From positions 1,093,674 to 1,157,673 of the forward strand of contig MNCI01017655.1 in assembly GCA_015680685.1 (NCBI GenBank): 64,000 nucleotides of DNA, in the 5' to 3' direction. Below are positions 13,261-25,320 of the stretch, in pieces. The first letter of the stretch is position 1, and every line of letters starts with the position of its first letter. Made by a program: the position numbers and the translations under genes. A model generated the notes under the pieces. It was not told where the DNA came from. It made no database searches and saw nothing but the letters and a program-made list of their open reading frames with translations. This DNA comes from Gnetum montanum (lineage: Eukaryota > Streptophyta > Gnetopsida > Gnetales > Gnetaceae).

Positions 13261-15503
13261 AACTAGCACAATGCTAATCTAGTGTAACAACTTCCTTTTC
13301 ACAATCACCATCCTCTGATCTCACACAAGGGCCACCATCCATCATTCCTCTATTTCCAAATCCAAATAATGAATACAACAATGTTGGAGACAAAAAAATA
13401 TATGCATACCATATCTTGATTAGGGGTGCACTTGTGGGCTATACATCCTAAACATTAACACACCTCATACCCTAACCCACCATTCATTTAACAATCAAGT
13501 GTGTGACCAACAATTTATCTACCTAATCACAGCAACACCAATAGACACCTAGTCACTAGGGAATGAATGGTTACCAATGTTCTATACATGAATGGATACT
13601 ATCTATCCACTTATTAATCCTTTTCATGGCTAATCATGGCATTCACCCCCCCCCCCCCCCCGCCCCCCCCCCCCCNTCTTCAGGATTCATAAGTGTTTTC
13701 CATCTTTTTGGTTTTCAATTTTTTGTCATTTTCTCATTTCTTGATACAATTTTTCCTATTCCTTTTAACTTTTTCTATTTGTTGTTTTCATCTTCTTGTT
13801 AGTAATCTCACTTGTGACTAAAACAATCATGTTGCCCATTGAGATGAGGTTTTCTCTATGTTTTCAAGTCATAAGGAACTAATTATTCAAATAGTGAGAC
13901 CACATCATCCATCCACTCATTCCATTAATAAGAGGTTCTTGCTCTAGTCATAATGACATTCTTTTTCACCATGAGACTAAAAATAAACTCATAATCATTG
14001 TTTCTAGACTAAAGAGTGAAGAACCAAGGGGGGATGTGAAGGGCATGACATCAAGGGGATTTGTGGATTCTCTTTGGCCACTTCTATATGTTCTGTCATG
14101 TTGATGAGGCTATAATTATATCCTTGTAGATCTAATTAAAAATGGAAGTAAGAGTATCATAAAAAGGAATTTTATGATTTCTATACGTCCCACTAGAAAG
14201 ACATGTACCCATGCCTAACTATTGTTGACTTCTCAAAAATTTCAAAAAAGAAAACAACATGTGTGTCATAAATAAGCTCCTCCCTTGGACAAAATGTCGA
14301 GTGATTTTACTTCTTGAAAATATGATAGTCTTATAGTTGTCAGCTAACATGATGAAATAATGGAATGTCACTAAAATGTGGTTTGGACCTAGTTTGAATC
14401 TTGGAAAGAAGGGTGCATGGTTATTTAACCGTTAATAACACACAAGGATCTATTGTGCCCATGGTAAGACACCTCATGTCCCAATTTCTATAATTCATTT
14501 TACAGTTCATCTCATCTTGTTGTCCATTTGATCCTAACTTATGGTTTTATGTAACATAGAGTTATTATCTCAAATTGGTGGTTTCAACATGTGTTTTTTT
14601 TCATGAGTATGCATTGCATTTAACCTTTTTAGTACGTACAAACATTTTTAGGTGTGGTTACACAAGGGCATCATAGGCTAATGCCTACTTTGGGGAGGAC
14701 CCACTTGTGTTACTTTTGTGACTTATACTTCATGGACACAACCACATCATTATTCACCTTCCAAGCACCTAATTATTAAATTTCATAGTTTCCCTTATCA
14801 TGTAATTTTTCTATTCCATGACATTGATTTAACACCCTTTTTCTTTCTTCTTCCAAAGCTTTTAACGTCGACAACTCCACCTTTAACACTTCTGGTGCCT
14901 AAAACTAATTCTTCACTTACCCTGAAACTATGGAACTAACCTCCAACCTTTCAACAAATCCCAAAGCTTCATTTCTCATGCTCAATTACCCCATTTAATG
15001 CATATTCTTAGACTTGGATATTGACTACCTAATATTAAGTTGGACACAATGTTGGATACTCGATATCAAGTACCCTATGTCAAGTCACATAAAACTTATA
15101 TATATGACCATAGTGCCCAAACTTCATTCTCATCATTTGTAGCTAGGGGAGTTTTTCAAATTTTCTATTATGGCTCAAAGCTTTGCACAACCACCTTTCA
15201 CTTCCTATATTTAGCTCTTTTCAGCTCTAATTTCCATGTCATTTAGGCCTATCTGAATCTAGAGTGTTCCAATTAGTCATGGGGGGTGCTTACATGGGAA
15301 ACTTATTTCAAGTTTTGACAATTTGTTGTTGAGGGTATTATAAGAGTGATAAACACTTTTTGGTGACTTTTCCTAGATATTTTTCTAACTCTACAATCAT
15401 ATAAACTAAATAACTTATTGAAACTAAGGTAACAAGTAAGGTATAAACTAATTAATGATAAAGAACACAACCTTAGTAACACCTAATATTTTCTTGATTA
15501 TAG
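13261..15503. other. No gene recognised; poly-C artefact inside
   Basis: About 2.2 kb of AT-rich sequence with only short chance frames. In a relative of E3, protease and pol would be expected here, but no RT or integrase motif is visible on either strand. The last 30 bases before 15504 are T-rich and end in ATTATAG, like a splice acceptor, directly before the ATG of the next ORF. Confidence 0.4.
13646..13676. repeat. Poly-C run with ambiguous base
   Basis: Thirty bases of C with one G at 13662, followed by an N. The length is probably unreliable because of sequencing through a homopolymer. Confidence 0.9.
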
Positions 15504-18079
15504 ATGGCCCCAAAAAGAGGAGCATAGGGAGAACCTTCATAGAGGACGCCCAATTGTCCAAGAGGTGGTAGGGGATAATATGGTGAGTTGACAAAGCATG
15601 AAGAGTAGGAAGCCCAATCTTTCAACATCCGTCAAGAGGCTCTTGTTACTAAATAGTTGGTCCATGAAGAGGCTACAAAAGCACCAACTCCCATGTAGGG
15701 AAAATATCTCACATTGCCCCCTAATTATCTTATAGCCATCTAGGAAAAGTCCATGTTGACCATGATCATCATGAAGATGAACTTCAGCTTGTTTATGGAT
15801 TTTTCTCTAGAATCAATCTAGATGCAACTTTAGGCATCACCTTTATGGCCTATTCTTTTAGAAAGTGGTGAATGGTACCTAGGAAAAACCAACCAATTCT
15901 GGCACAACAAAGATGATGGCACCACTATTAGCATTTGTGGAGTCAATGTCTCATTCTTAGTCAGGGAAATTGTAGCAACTCTTAATTTGCCAAATGAAGG
16001 GGCTAAGGTAGCCCATCTATCCACTAGGTTTGATCCCAACACTAAGAAGCTATGGCTAAAATGGGCATACTGCAAGAAGGACAAAATGTATAATGAATTA
16101 ACTCTAGAGGAAAGGACATACCTTAATATTGGCACATATCATATCTTCCTAACCAAGGACTTAATATGATCTCAACATATGTGGCCAGAGGAAGTGCTAT
16201 CTTAATGGACAAATACATGGCTAACCTTCCTCAATTTTATTTCAGAGAAATTCAGAGGTGGTTTGAGGTGAAAAAGGTAGAAAAGACAACACTCCCATTC
16301 CCTTGCCTCATTAGAAAGCTATGAAAGCATGCTAGAATCATAGGATACACAAAAAATATCCCCAAACAGGCTCAAAATGCTTCCTTTGTAGAGTTTCTCA
16401 TACTTGCAGCACCAAGGAAAGACCTTGGTGAAGAAAAAAAATAAGAGAAGAAAGTAGAACTAGAAACAAAAGTAAAAGATGAGCCTAAACAATGCCTTGA
16501 AACACAAGCTCCACTACTACCACCATAAGATTACAGATCCTTAATGATCCATCTATAGAAAATTGCTAAAGTTGTTAGTTGGGAAGCAAGGATGAGTCCA
16601 ATATTTTCAAAGTTCTAGATGAGGTACAACCCACCATTTTAGCCAATTTGACAAGAGGGAAAATATCATTGCAATCAAGAGGAGAATCCTAGTGGTCTAG
16701 GCAAATCTCTAGTAATGTTGCATCCTTCCAAGCGATGCTTGAAATAGGAGAAGGTGCCATAGTGGTGGAAATGCAGCATTAGAATGCGATAGGCACAACA
16801 GAGGTAATAATCAATCACATGAAATAATCATTGAATGTGCCTATTGTGCCCCTACTAGATTTTATGGGGACTAGAGATGCACAAGTTCTGACTAGGAATT
16901 CAATGACGCCTACAACACATGAGGATGTGTTAGATCAACTACTGTAGATAGGGCAAGTGATGACTACTTTGTTTGACATTCCTAGTGATGTCACTATAGC
17001 ACAATCAGACCTCATAGCCATCAAGGAGAAACTATTCATGGTAGAGACTAGGGTGGAGCACATAAAAGTAAAAGTGCATAGGTTGCAACAAGAGTTTTCT
17101 ACCTTGAGAGTTGAGCAATAGGACCCTACCTAGTTTATTTTGCCTAACTAGCTAGAATAATTTTCGATGAAGCTACTAGCCAAGCTAATTCAGGGGAACA
17201 AAGTTGTAGAGCAAGAGAAGAAAAAGGTGATCTAGAATGCCTCTATAGCTAAAGCATAGACCTACACCCACAAAAAGGAATTAACCATTGCACAAGAAGA
17301 AAATAAGTAGTTCATTGCCAAAATTCAAGGTTGATCGAAATTGAAAAGCAAAAGAATATTTTAGAGGAAAGTGTCCACCAATTATGAGAATAACTAGTGA
17401 GGACCAACTAGGACATTAATAAATTGGCCTAGGAAAATAGAACCCTCTCAATGGAGGAGGTCTACACCATTCGATAGAAATCAGCAATTGAAATCAGCGC
17501 ATGACAAAATGAGGCTAAGGAACATGAAAAGCTAAATGAAAACTTCTACAAACAAGTAGGCATGTATAAGCAACTAAATGAAAAGAAAATATAGATGGCT
17601 AAAGCTAGAATTCGAGCCATGTTAGCATGAAATCCTAACTGGCAACCCATCTTGGATAAATATGCTATGGTCCATTAGGAGAAAGTGAAAAATAATGACC
17701 TATAGATTGAGAATTTGAAAGAGTACATGGTATTGGCTAACCTTAGATATGCGAACCTTGCCATGTGAATAGTAGGCCAACCTAAAAGCAAGTTGAAGAA
17801 GTAGGTAGCAACCACCTATGCATTGTATGAGTAAGAGGTTGGAGATAGAAAAGATGCTTTGCAAAAGCTCCATGTGGCAAACTTGAAATTGGAGGTAGTG
17901 AAAGCTAGCTATCATGGATAGAGGAATGTTGCCTAGAAACTAACTAGAAGATTAGGGAATTATCAAGAATTAAGAGAAAAAGCTAGGACCTTTAAGGAAG
18001 AGTGATCATAGTTTACAGCCTAGTACATGAAGGCCAATAAAATGTTTCTATAGTTGCCATGTCCTTGGGACATACCAAT
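15504..18079 (+). pseudogene. Unidentified coiled-coil ORF, copy 2, split by E3
   Basis: Product unknown. The frame opens with ATG at 15504 (MAPKRGA, basic and Gly/Arg-rich), followed by a folded-looking domain (TTISICGVNVSFL near 15920, longest open part 15987-16169), then a LIRKL block near 16310 and about 450 residues of charged, Leu-rich sequence likely to be coiled coil. Stops inside it are almost all at expected Gln or Trp codons. A frameshift lies near 16165 and is compensated before 17700. At 18079 the frame is cut by E3. It resumes at 39759 in the same phase and ends at TAA 39934-39936, so ATG and stop are in one frame of about 917 codons. The domain near 15920 faintly recalls plant retroelement env-position ORFs, at low confidence. 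Confidence 0.55.
18075..18079. repeat. E3 target-site duplication, left
   Basis: CCAAT immediately before the TGATGA start of the left E3 LTR; identical to 39754-39758. Five bases is the usual Ty3/gypsy length. Confidence 0.9.
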
Positions 18080-18902
18080 TGATGAATGGTGAGGTAACCA
18101 TACAAATACAAGAATCCACACATGATCCAATCAAATTCCAAGGACCATGTGCTTATGTGCCTTTACAGAACTTGGGCAAGTTAGTCAATCATTGTCTTCC
18201 CAAGCTTACTTGTATAACATGATTGTATGGTTAAGTAAACTTGAGGTATATGATTTTTATATATTTTTTGATGTTTTATGTCCTAGTGCTACAAAGGGAG
18301 AAGTGAACTAATTAAGTAACTAATTTAATTTAACTAATCGACTATGCTCTAACTAGTCCTAACACCAGCATCTGTTCCCACTTGCCATACACATCTTAAA
18401 CTAGTGCAACACTACTAGGATTACCAAACACTAATTGTTACTGGGTTACCAAGTGTTCCATGCATGCTCAAACTGGTCGTACTAAGTGTGCTTACTTGGG
18501 AGAGTTAACAAGGTGAGAGAGAGAACATTAATTAACTAATGAAAGAATTAAATAACTATAAATAACATTAAATAAGCTATTCTAAATGCGTTAAGGTTTA
18601 TCACAAAGTTTGTCTTTATTTCTAGCCACAAGGTGTGCTCAAGTACACAATGCTCGAATAAGAATCTATTCGCTCTATGACTCCTACTGCAGGCACTCAA
18701 AAATAATTCTAACTTTGAGAAGGAAAAAAGAAAAGAGTTCAGGTAAGGGACTAAGACTAATTAACTAACTATTGCCAAACCAAGTGTGCTCACCTATTAT
18801 TTAGAGGCGACAAGACAAGACCTGATATCAGATGTCCGATATCACTTGGAAGGCTCTAATATTGTGTACCTAATATTATAGATGTGATATCATGACTCAT
18901 CA
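18080..18902 (-). repeat. E3 3' LTR
   Basis: 823 bp, matching the right LTR at 38907-39753 along its length and the LTR at 57014-57816. The U3 end (right side) has several GATATC-like palindromes. The TATA region near 18796 is mutated compared with the intact one in the right LTR. Confidence 0.9.
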
Positions 18903-18912
18903 TACCCCCATG
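18903..18912 (-). promoter_or_regulatory. E3 polypurine tract
   Basis: On the minus strand CATGGGGGTA directly precedes the TGATGAG start of the 3' LTR, as expected for the plus-strand primer. Confidence 0.7.
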
Positions 18913-19555
18913 AATGAATGAAAAATTTTCCTCAAGTTCCTTAAAAAATATTGAGAAGGTATGGGATTATTGACTGAATGAGAACTAACAGTGATAGGGA
19001 ATAATAGACTCAAAGTGCCTAGTGAACGAGTCGACAAACATATTACAACATTGGTGTTCATGCCCATTGTGGTGAACACTGTACATAGATGACATCCAAA
19101 CCCTTATCCAATAGCTTGAAGAGAAAGAGAGAGGAAAGAAAATGAGGCATGTTGCTGCTGATGTCAAAAATGTGCATTCCATTGTTCATCCATAGCCACA
19201 TGACCAAATTTTTTCCTTGCATAAATACTCTAGCTCCAGTCCATCCCGAGTGCTTCCTTCTATCCCAGTCCATTGTTCATGTAATCACCATCTACACATA
19301 CAACACAATCATGAATTAGTAAAGACAGATAAGCCATAATGTAGTTGATACCTTACCTTAACATAAATGCATTGGTTGGGTTGTGGGTATGGAAGATATT
19401 GGGTTAGAGGTTTTTAATTGATAACTACCCAAGGTATAGGGGTGACATAGGTAATTGAATGGAAAAATTTATGATAGGGCCCCCACAACTAAGAGTGAAC
19501 CTCTAGTAGCAATAAGGTGGAAATACTGAAAGAAAAATGAATGCGACTTCAAGAA
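18913..19555 (-). other. E3 3' untranslated region, part left of E4
   Basis: Non-coding sequence between pol and 3' LTR. It runs parallel with 57830-58510 in E8 (shared ttgagaaggtatgggatt at 18951 and 57868). The similarity ends where E4 begins. Confidence 0.75.
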
Positions 19556-20153
19556 TGCACCACTTCAAGAATGTGACTTCACTTTATCAAGGTTGATACA
19601 ATTGGTTGCACAAAGCTAAGGGATGCAAGGATCCCAAGAGTAACCAAGATGTTTAGAGTAAGATAGTTGTATTCTTGAATGTGGACTCAAGAGTCAACAA
19701 TGAAAAATGCTATGGGGTTGGTAGGAAAGAGTAGATAAGAATGCCAAACGAGAGTGCCAACTGTTTACAGTGTCAAACAAGATGTTTACAATGCTCAGGA
19801 ATACAATGCTAACCTTTTACTTGTTAGCTAGCCAATTCACCAACTAGCTAACCTCCTTGAGCATTGCTCATTGCGGTATTTATAGGGCCAAGGGCACGTG
19901 AAAGATGCAGTTTGGATGCCACATGTCCTGGGCCCATGTTGACATGTCTGTGCTACGTGGATGTGCATGACTGTTGGATCTGCATGATCATTGGACAAGC
20001 CTATCATGTTGTAATTAAGAGCTTGCCATGCTATAATTACATTGTGAGAACTTAGAGACATGTGCCAACGGTCCAAGTAGGTGAAGTGCATTGATGTAGC
20101 ATAATTGCTTGCTATTCTTTGTAGCGTAGCATGTTGGAGTAGCACAGCATCTT

Positions 20154-20194
20154 GCTACACTATGCTATGCTATGCAACGTAGCATAGCATAGTC
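20154..20194. repeat. Palindromic motif in E4 U3
   Basis: Imperfect inverted repeat of the ctatgctatgc / gcatagcatag type, centred on aacgt, upstream of the TATA box for minus-strand transcription. Confidence 0.85.
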
Positions 20195-20280
20195 GCTAGT
20201 TCCAGGAAAAAAATTGTGTTGCATCATACTGCATGTGTCGGAAATCTTTGAAGTGCTCCAAATACTTTTTTTCATACTTG

Positions 20281-20318
20281 CTATGCTATGCTATGCTACG
20301 TAGCATAGCATAGCATAG
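20281..20318. repeat. Perfect 38-bp palindrome in E4 U3
   Basis: Two exact 19-base arms meet at CTAC|GTAG, giving a GCTACGTAGC core. Built from the pentamer-like unit CTATG/CATAG. Diverged relatives lie at 20640-20670 and 20722-20753, and at 31445-31480, 31568-31612 and 31725-31765 in the other LTR. Confidence 0.95.
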
Positions 20319-20985
20319 TGGCTGGCCTTAGTCCTAAAAACATCGCCAATCTACAAATTTTACTTTTTGCACTTCAAAACTTGCAAACTTGTTGATCCCG
20401 CCTTTGAGATGCCTTTCATTGCTCTAGTAGAGTTGCTAAGATGTGGTACACTATGTAGCATAGCAACCAATATGACCTGTTTTTTGCCGAGTTTGCTATT
20501 TTTTGGTGAACGAGCCATTGTTGAAGAACTTGGAGCCAAGTGAAGCAACTATTTTTGAAGGCTAGAGACATTGACTGAGTGCATTTGGAATCACTAAGTA
20601 ATTCGAGCCTTCCTACCTTGCTCTCGCGACGCTGTGCTAAGCTACGTAGCGTAGCATAGCATAGCATCTTATCTTGCAACAATTTACGGTTGACATGTTT
20701 GAAAAAATATCTCCTGAAGCCTGCTACGCTATATAGCGTAGTGTAGTGTAGCAAACTCCTTAACTAGAAATCTTGCCAAACTATTTTGTACATTTTCAGC
20801 ACCACCGAAAACTCTCCGCATCATTTCTATGTAGGTTGTCAGCTGGACAAATTACCTAGCTAAAAAATTTGCCAAACTATACAACCTAAACTGAGACCAT
20901 CCATTTCTTGCCAAAGGGACATGATGCTACCTGAATTGTGATGACCTGGTGAAGCAAGGATGCCCTAAAAATTTAGGGTGTTTCA

Positions 20986-21000
20986 TTGGCTCCTCTTTAT
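20986..21000 (-). promoter_or_regulatory. E4 polypurine tract
   Basis: Minus strand ATAAAGAGGAGCCAA sits directly before TGAAACACCC, the proposed 5' end of the 3' LTR. Confidence 0.55.
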
Positions 21001-22360
21001 CGACGTCTGGAGGATGGGCTTGAGAGATGTTGACAAAGAATATGAAACACCACAGAAGACAAAATGCTAACATTATTGGTCAATGATTGTCAAGATGTCG
21101 CTTAGCTATGCTTGAGAGTATTGCATTGGTTTTTTGCAAAGGGAAAGGGCAAAGTAGGGAGGAAGGAGGTTCAAGAAAAGGATAAAGATGAAACTTAGCA
21201 GAATCCCTCATCAGAGTGCTCATGAGGGAGTCGTTCACGTGGTCATATTTTCTTTTCCTGACCTTTGAACTCTCATTAAAATGCTTGGAGAGGGTGATTG
21301 CGAAACAACTTATGTACCATTTGTTTTAGGCATGTTTTTTTATGCATGTGACCTTTCGCTTTCTTACTCTTTTTCACTTTGTTATTTTTCCATTTACATT
21401 TGCAAAAAACCTTATTGTAGGATAGGTGTTTCTTTCCTTGGATGAGTTGTGTTACATCTGCGTGGGGGATTTAACTTGCCTACAGATGCTTCCCATGCGG
21501 CGAGCTGTGGTATGCACATCATGGACTTTGCGGTTGAGCGAATAGGAGGGCTTAACAAGCATTGTAAAATATCTTGTAAAAGGGGGGAGCGAGTAGGAAT
21601 CGTCGATGCGAGGAGAAGGTAAAGGGAAGGAGTTTAGAAGGTAGGATAAGATGTGCACTCTAATGTAGCCAAGCTAATCCAGATAATCACTTCGCAACAC
21701 TGTAGCATTTGCTACCGTGGTGAGACACAACTTTGGCAGCACCCTGCAAACACGATAGAGAGAAAAATAGAAGAAACAACCATGATGCAAAATGAGTGCA
21801 AAGGTCTTACTTGCTACAAATTTTTTTGAAGCTCTTAGACATCTTTACTAGTGCATGGTGTCCAAAGTAGGAAGGCCAGTAGTGGCCTTGGTAGCATCAA
21901 CGTGGAGGAGTTGGCATTGAAGGAGCAGGAAGTTGCTATGAGTGTGGATGCTTTGGAATCCTTACCTAAGGCATGCATTCTAAGTTTAGCTATGGGATCA
22001 ACTACCACATAGCTAAACATCACTTGAGCTCAGATGCTAGCAGGGAGCTGGAGGGTAACAATATTGTGGCTGGGCCACAATACTGCCGGAACTCCAACAG
22101 TAGGCACTGACCAAGGAACTACCATTAGGGTGATGCATCATGACAACGATAGGTCCCAAGGGTTAGTCAAATGTCATATGACATCTCTGGGGGATCAACA
22201 AGATTTTAGAAGCAATAGCGTTGGGTATGTTCCAGATCGTGTTCTCATAGCGTCGTGAACTACATTTTGGAACTATAACGTCCCATCCCACATTGGCACT
22301 GTGCATGCTTGCTTAATGTGTACTTGGTGCAAATACATGCTGAGGACATGCTGCGAATCC
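21001..22360 (-). other. E4 3' untranslated region, no gene seen
   Basis: About 1.4 kb between the tandem array and the 3' LTR. Only short open frames on either strand, none with a motif. Long 3' untranslated regions are usual in Tat/Ogre-type elements. Confidence 0.5.
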
Positions 22361-23106
22361 AGTTTAAGGTCCTAGTAGACCATGTGCTAGTTTAAGGTCA
22401 CAGTAGACTGTTGTGCTAGTTTAAAATCCCAACAGATCATATGTACCAGTTTAACATCATAGCAGATGTTTTGTGCCAGTGTATAGTCATAGCGGACTAG
22501 CTATGCTAGTTTAACATTGTAGTGGATGATCTATGCTAGGTTTATGTCGTAGCAGATGAGCTGTGCCTATTTTATGTCATAGCGGACGATTTGTGCCATT
22601 TTATAATCATATCAGACTAGTTGTGCTAGTTTTATATTGTAGTGGATGAGCTGTGCTAGTTTTACATAGTAGCAGACGAGTTGTGCCAGTTTTACATCAT
22701 AGCGGATGAGTTATGCTAGTTTTACATTGTAGTGGATAAGTCGTGCCAGTTTTACATCGTAGCAGATGAGCTATGCTAATTTTACGTCATAGCAGACAAG
22801 CTGTGCTAGTTTTATATTGTAGCGGATGAGCTGTGTTAGTTTTACATCGTAGTAGATGATTTGTGCTAGTTTTAGGTCCTAGTGGATGAGTTGTGCCAAT
22901 TTTACATCGTAGCAGACTAGCTATGCTAGTTTATAGTCATAGCAGACTAGCTATGCCAGTTTTATGTCATAGCGGATGAGCTATGCCATTTTTACATCGC
23001 AGCGGATGAGCTATGCCAGTTTTACATTGTAGCAGACGAGTTGTGCCAGTTTTACATCATAGTAGATGATTTCCACCTTTGCTAGTTTTACATTGTAGCA
23101 AATGAT
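22361..23106. repeat. 30-bp tandem array, about 25 units
   Basis: Units of the form agttttacatcgtagcggat plus gagctgtgct repeat with a strict 30-base period across most of the stretch. They differ by point changes (mostly C/T and G/A) with almost no indels; the last unit is slightly longer. The array begins just downstream of the integrase end on the minus strand, a position where Tat/Ogre elements are known to carry tandem repeats. Confidence 0.95.
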
Positions 23107-23119
23107 GCTTACCGTGTTC

Positions 23120-24240
23120 ATGCTTTAGATGTAGTACGGCTTGAGGTACCAGTGATTCACTAGGTTTGCAAACTCATTGTCGTCCATGTCCACTAGCTTG
23201 AAGGCTCCATTTCCAAAGGCTTTAGTGACCATGTATGGACCTTCCCACTTGGCTGAGAATTTTCTCACATGTTCATAGATAGCCTTGAGGATGAGATCTC
23301 CCTTTTGTATTGGGCATTGATGTGGGTTTGCATGATGTTTTTATCATTGCTTGCTCTGGTAGTGCTCTATGTGACTAAGCGTTTATGCACGCTCCTCCTC
23401 TATTGAGTCGAGGTCGATAATTCTCAACTCATTATTTTGGGCTTCACTCACAACATAAAATAGGATCATCCAGAGTGATTGTACCTGCAACTCATGAGGC
23501 AACACATCTTTAGATCCATAAACAAGACTGTAAGGAGTCTTACTTGTCGTGGTCCTACATGTCATCCTGTAGGCCCATAAAACATAGAGGAATTGCTCGT
23601 GCCACCGTCTTTTGCTGTTGTTAAGCATCCTTTTCAGCAACTTGATGATGGACTTATTTGTAGCCTCCACCTACCCATTTTCCTACATGTAATATGGGGA
23701 GAAGAATGATTTCCTAATGCCCAGATTGCTATAGAAGGTCTGGGTTTTCGTACTACTGAACTGTGATCCATTGTTGGTTACAATAGTTATCGGAAGCCCA
23801 AACCTTGTCACGATGTTATCTAGGATGAAGTGGTAGACCTATTGAGATGTCTTATTCCTTAGGAGGATAGCTTCCACCCACTTAGTAAAATACTCAGTGG
23901 CAGTGATGATGAAGCTATGCCTTGCGGAGGACTTAGGCGTGATAGGTCTTATGAGGTCTAGTCCCCATTGCTGGAAAGGCCACGTGATCTGCATTGGATG
24001 CAGCTCTGTAGGTGAGATGTGTATGAGATTTGCATATCTATGGCATGTGTCACACATCCTAACTTTTGATAGGCAGTCACAATCCATATGGGACCAGTAG
24101 TACCCTAGGCGTCTGATTTTCGTAGCCATAGCCCTAGGTGCTATGTGTCCACCACACAGTCCCTCATGTACTTCATTAACCACCTTCTACGCCTGCTCCT
24201 CACCCACTCATGCTAGAAATATCCCATCATAGGAATGTTT
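23120..24240 (-). pseudogene. E4 integrase
   Basis: Inserts the cDNA copy into the genome. On the minus strand, in order: a zinc-finger half (HEGLCGGH, then CDTCHRYA) and the core start (WGLDLIRPI, TEYFTKWVEA) at 23839-24183; the second half of the core around 23670-23800, where the frame breaks; a conserved EATNKSIIKLLKRM and TPYSLVYGS stretch at 23383-23670; and a C-terminal domain (KFSAKWEGPYMV, then NHWYLKPYY) at about 23130-23280. The core Asp (GLDLI) is visible and the Glu lies in the VEATNKS motif. At least two stops or shifts split it, so it is not functional as read. Confidence 0.8.
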
Positions 24241-24429
24241 GCACAAGGCATCATCTCCCATGAGCATATATTGCTAGGCATGCTTATGGATCACATCTCT
24301 CTAGGTAGATGTCAATCCGCTTAGGGGTTCACTGTGTTGCAAGTAGGCTTTAATATTGGCGTACTACTCCTAGGTATCCGTAGCACTGATAGAGGCCATG
24401 TGTCCCACTTGAGTGATAGGCTCAGTACA

Positions 24430-25320
24430 TTCGACAATCAAAGTTTACAGACTTGCAAACAAGCATGGTGGAATATTTAGTGCTAGGGTGGCTAAGGCGT
24501 CTGCTACGATGTTCTTGTTGCATGGCACATGTTGCACATCCATAGTTGCAAACTGTTTGAGTAGGATTTTTGCTAGCTTACAATAGGGTTGTAGGTGTGT
24601 AGCTTTGTAGGCATATACATTGGTGATTTGATTCACAACTAGTTTTGAATCCCCATGAATTGCCAAGTGTTGTATGCATAGTGTTTGCACAGCTGAGAGG
24701 CCTTTGAGTAGCCCCTCATACTCTGCCACATTGTTGGTGTAGGAGAACGCAAAACGATAAGCAAATGGGTGCATTTCCCTAGAGGGGAACGTAATGATGA
24801 TAGCTGCACTACCTCCTCGCTTGGTCGAGGCTCCTTCAAAGTGTAAAGTAGCTTCCAGGTGCGATGGGATGACGTTGATAGTGCAACATGCTCTTCTAGG
24901 AATTCGGGATCTATGGTTGCCTAGTCATCGACGAGTGAGGCTATAAGTTGTGTCGCTATAGCTTGACCCTTCGTCAACAATTAGCTCACATAGTGTAAGT
25001 CAAACTTCGTGGTTATTGCTTTCCATCGGGCTATCCTGCTACTTTCATAGAGGTTGTTAATGATAGCCCAGAGTATGTTGCTTTTGCAAATAATGCTAAT
25101 TGTACTATAAAATAGGTAGTGCCTTCACTTTTTTAATGCGAATACTAGGGCAAGGCAATTCCTCTCTACTTCATTGTATTCCCTCTCATACACTATTAAT
25201 TCATGACTCAAATAATACACTAGTATCTTAGATCCATCGTCTCATTTCTAGCATAACAGTGCTATAATAGATGTGTCAGAAGTGGCAAGGTAGATGAAGA
25301 AAGGCCTATTCCTCTATGGT
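24430..25320 (-). pseudogene. E4 RNase H region (gypsy-type plus additional RNase H)
   Basis: Removes RNA from the RNA/DNA hybrid during reverse transcription. The additional domain (24445-24850) reads HFEGAS, TNNVAEYEGLLKGL, HGDSKLVVNQI and NKNIVADALATLA. The second acidic residue (AEYEG), third (GDS) and fourth (ADAL) are present, but the first position, normally Asp in F-D-G, is Glu. The gypsy-type RNase H between about 24900 and 25310 is more decayed. Two RNase H domains in the order RT, gypsy RNase H, additional RNase H is the known Tat arrangement. Confidence 0.72.

Larger units (their letters stand above)
19556..20985 (-). repeat. E4 3' LTR, full length
   Basis: Bases 19556-20520 match 30855-31819. 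The further stretch to 20985 is assigned to the LTR because a minus-strand TGAAACACCC start, preceded by a purine-rich ATAAAGAGGAGCCAA, lies there and because the palindromic repeats continue past 20520. Transcription would run leftward; the TATA box (CCCTATAAATA on the minus strand) is near 19875-19885. The outer edge is blurred by a short duplication (acttcaagaatg twice at 19546-19573). Confidence 0.75.

Noticed and set aside
13563-13802. 79-residue frame with a Pro run
   Set aside because: The Pro run is the translation of the poly-C artefact and includes an N.
20416-20754. 112-residue minus-strand frame
   Set aside because: Falls within the U3 of the E4 3' LTR across palindromic repeats and has no domain; not a gene.
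22034-22258. 74-residue plus-strand frame next to the 30-bp array
   Set aside because: Short, no motif, in the 3' untranslated region of a minus-strand element.
22361-23106. Regular 30-bp repeats as a possible CRISPR array
   Set aside because: Units are head to tail with no spacers and sit inside a plant retrotransposon.
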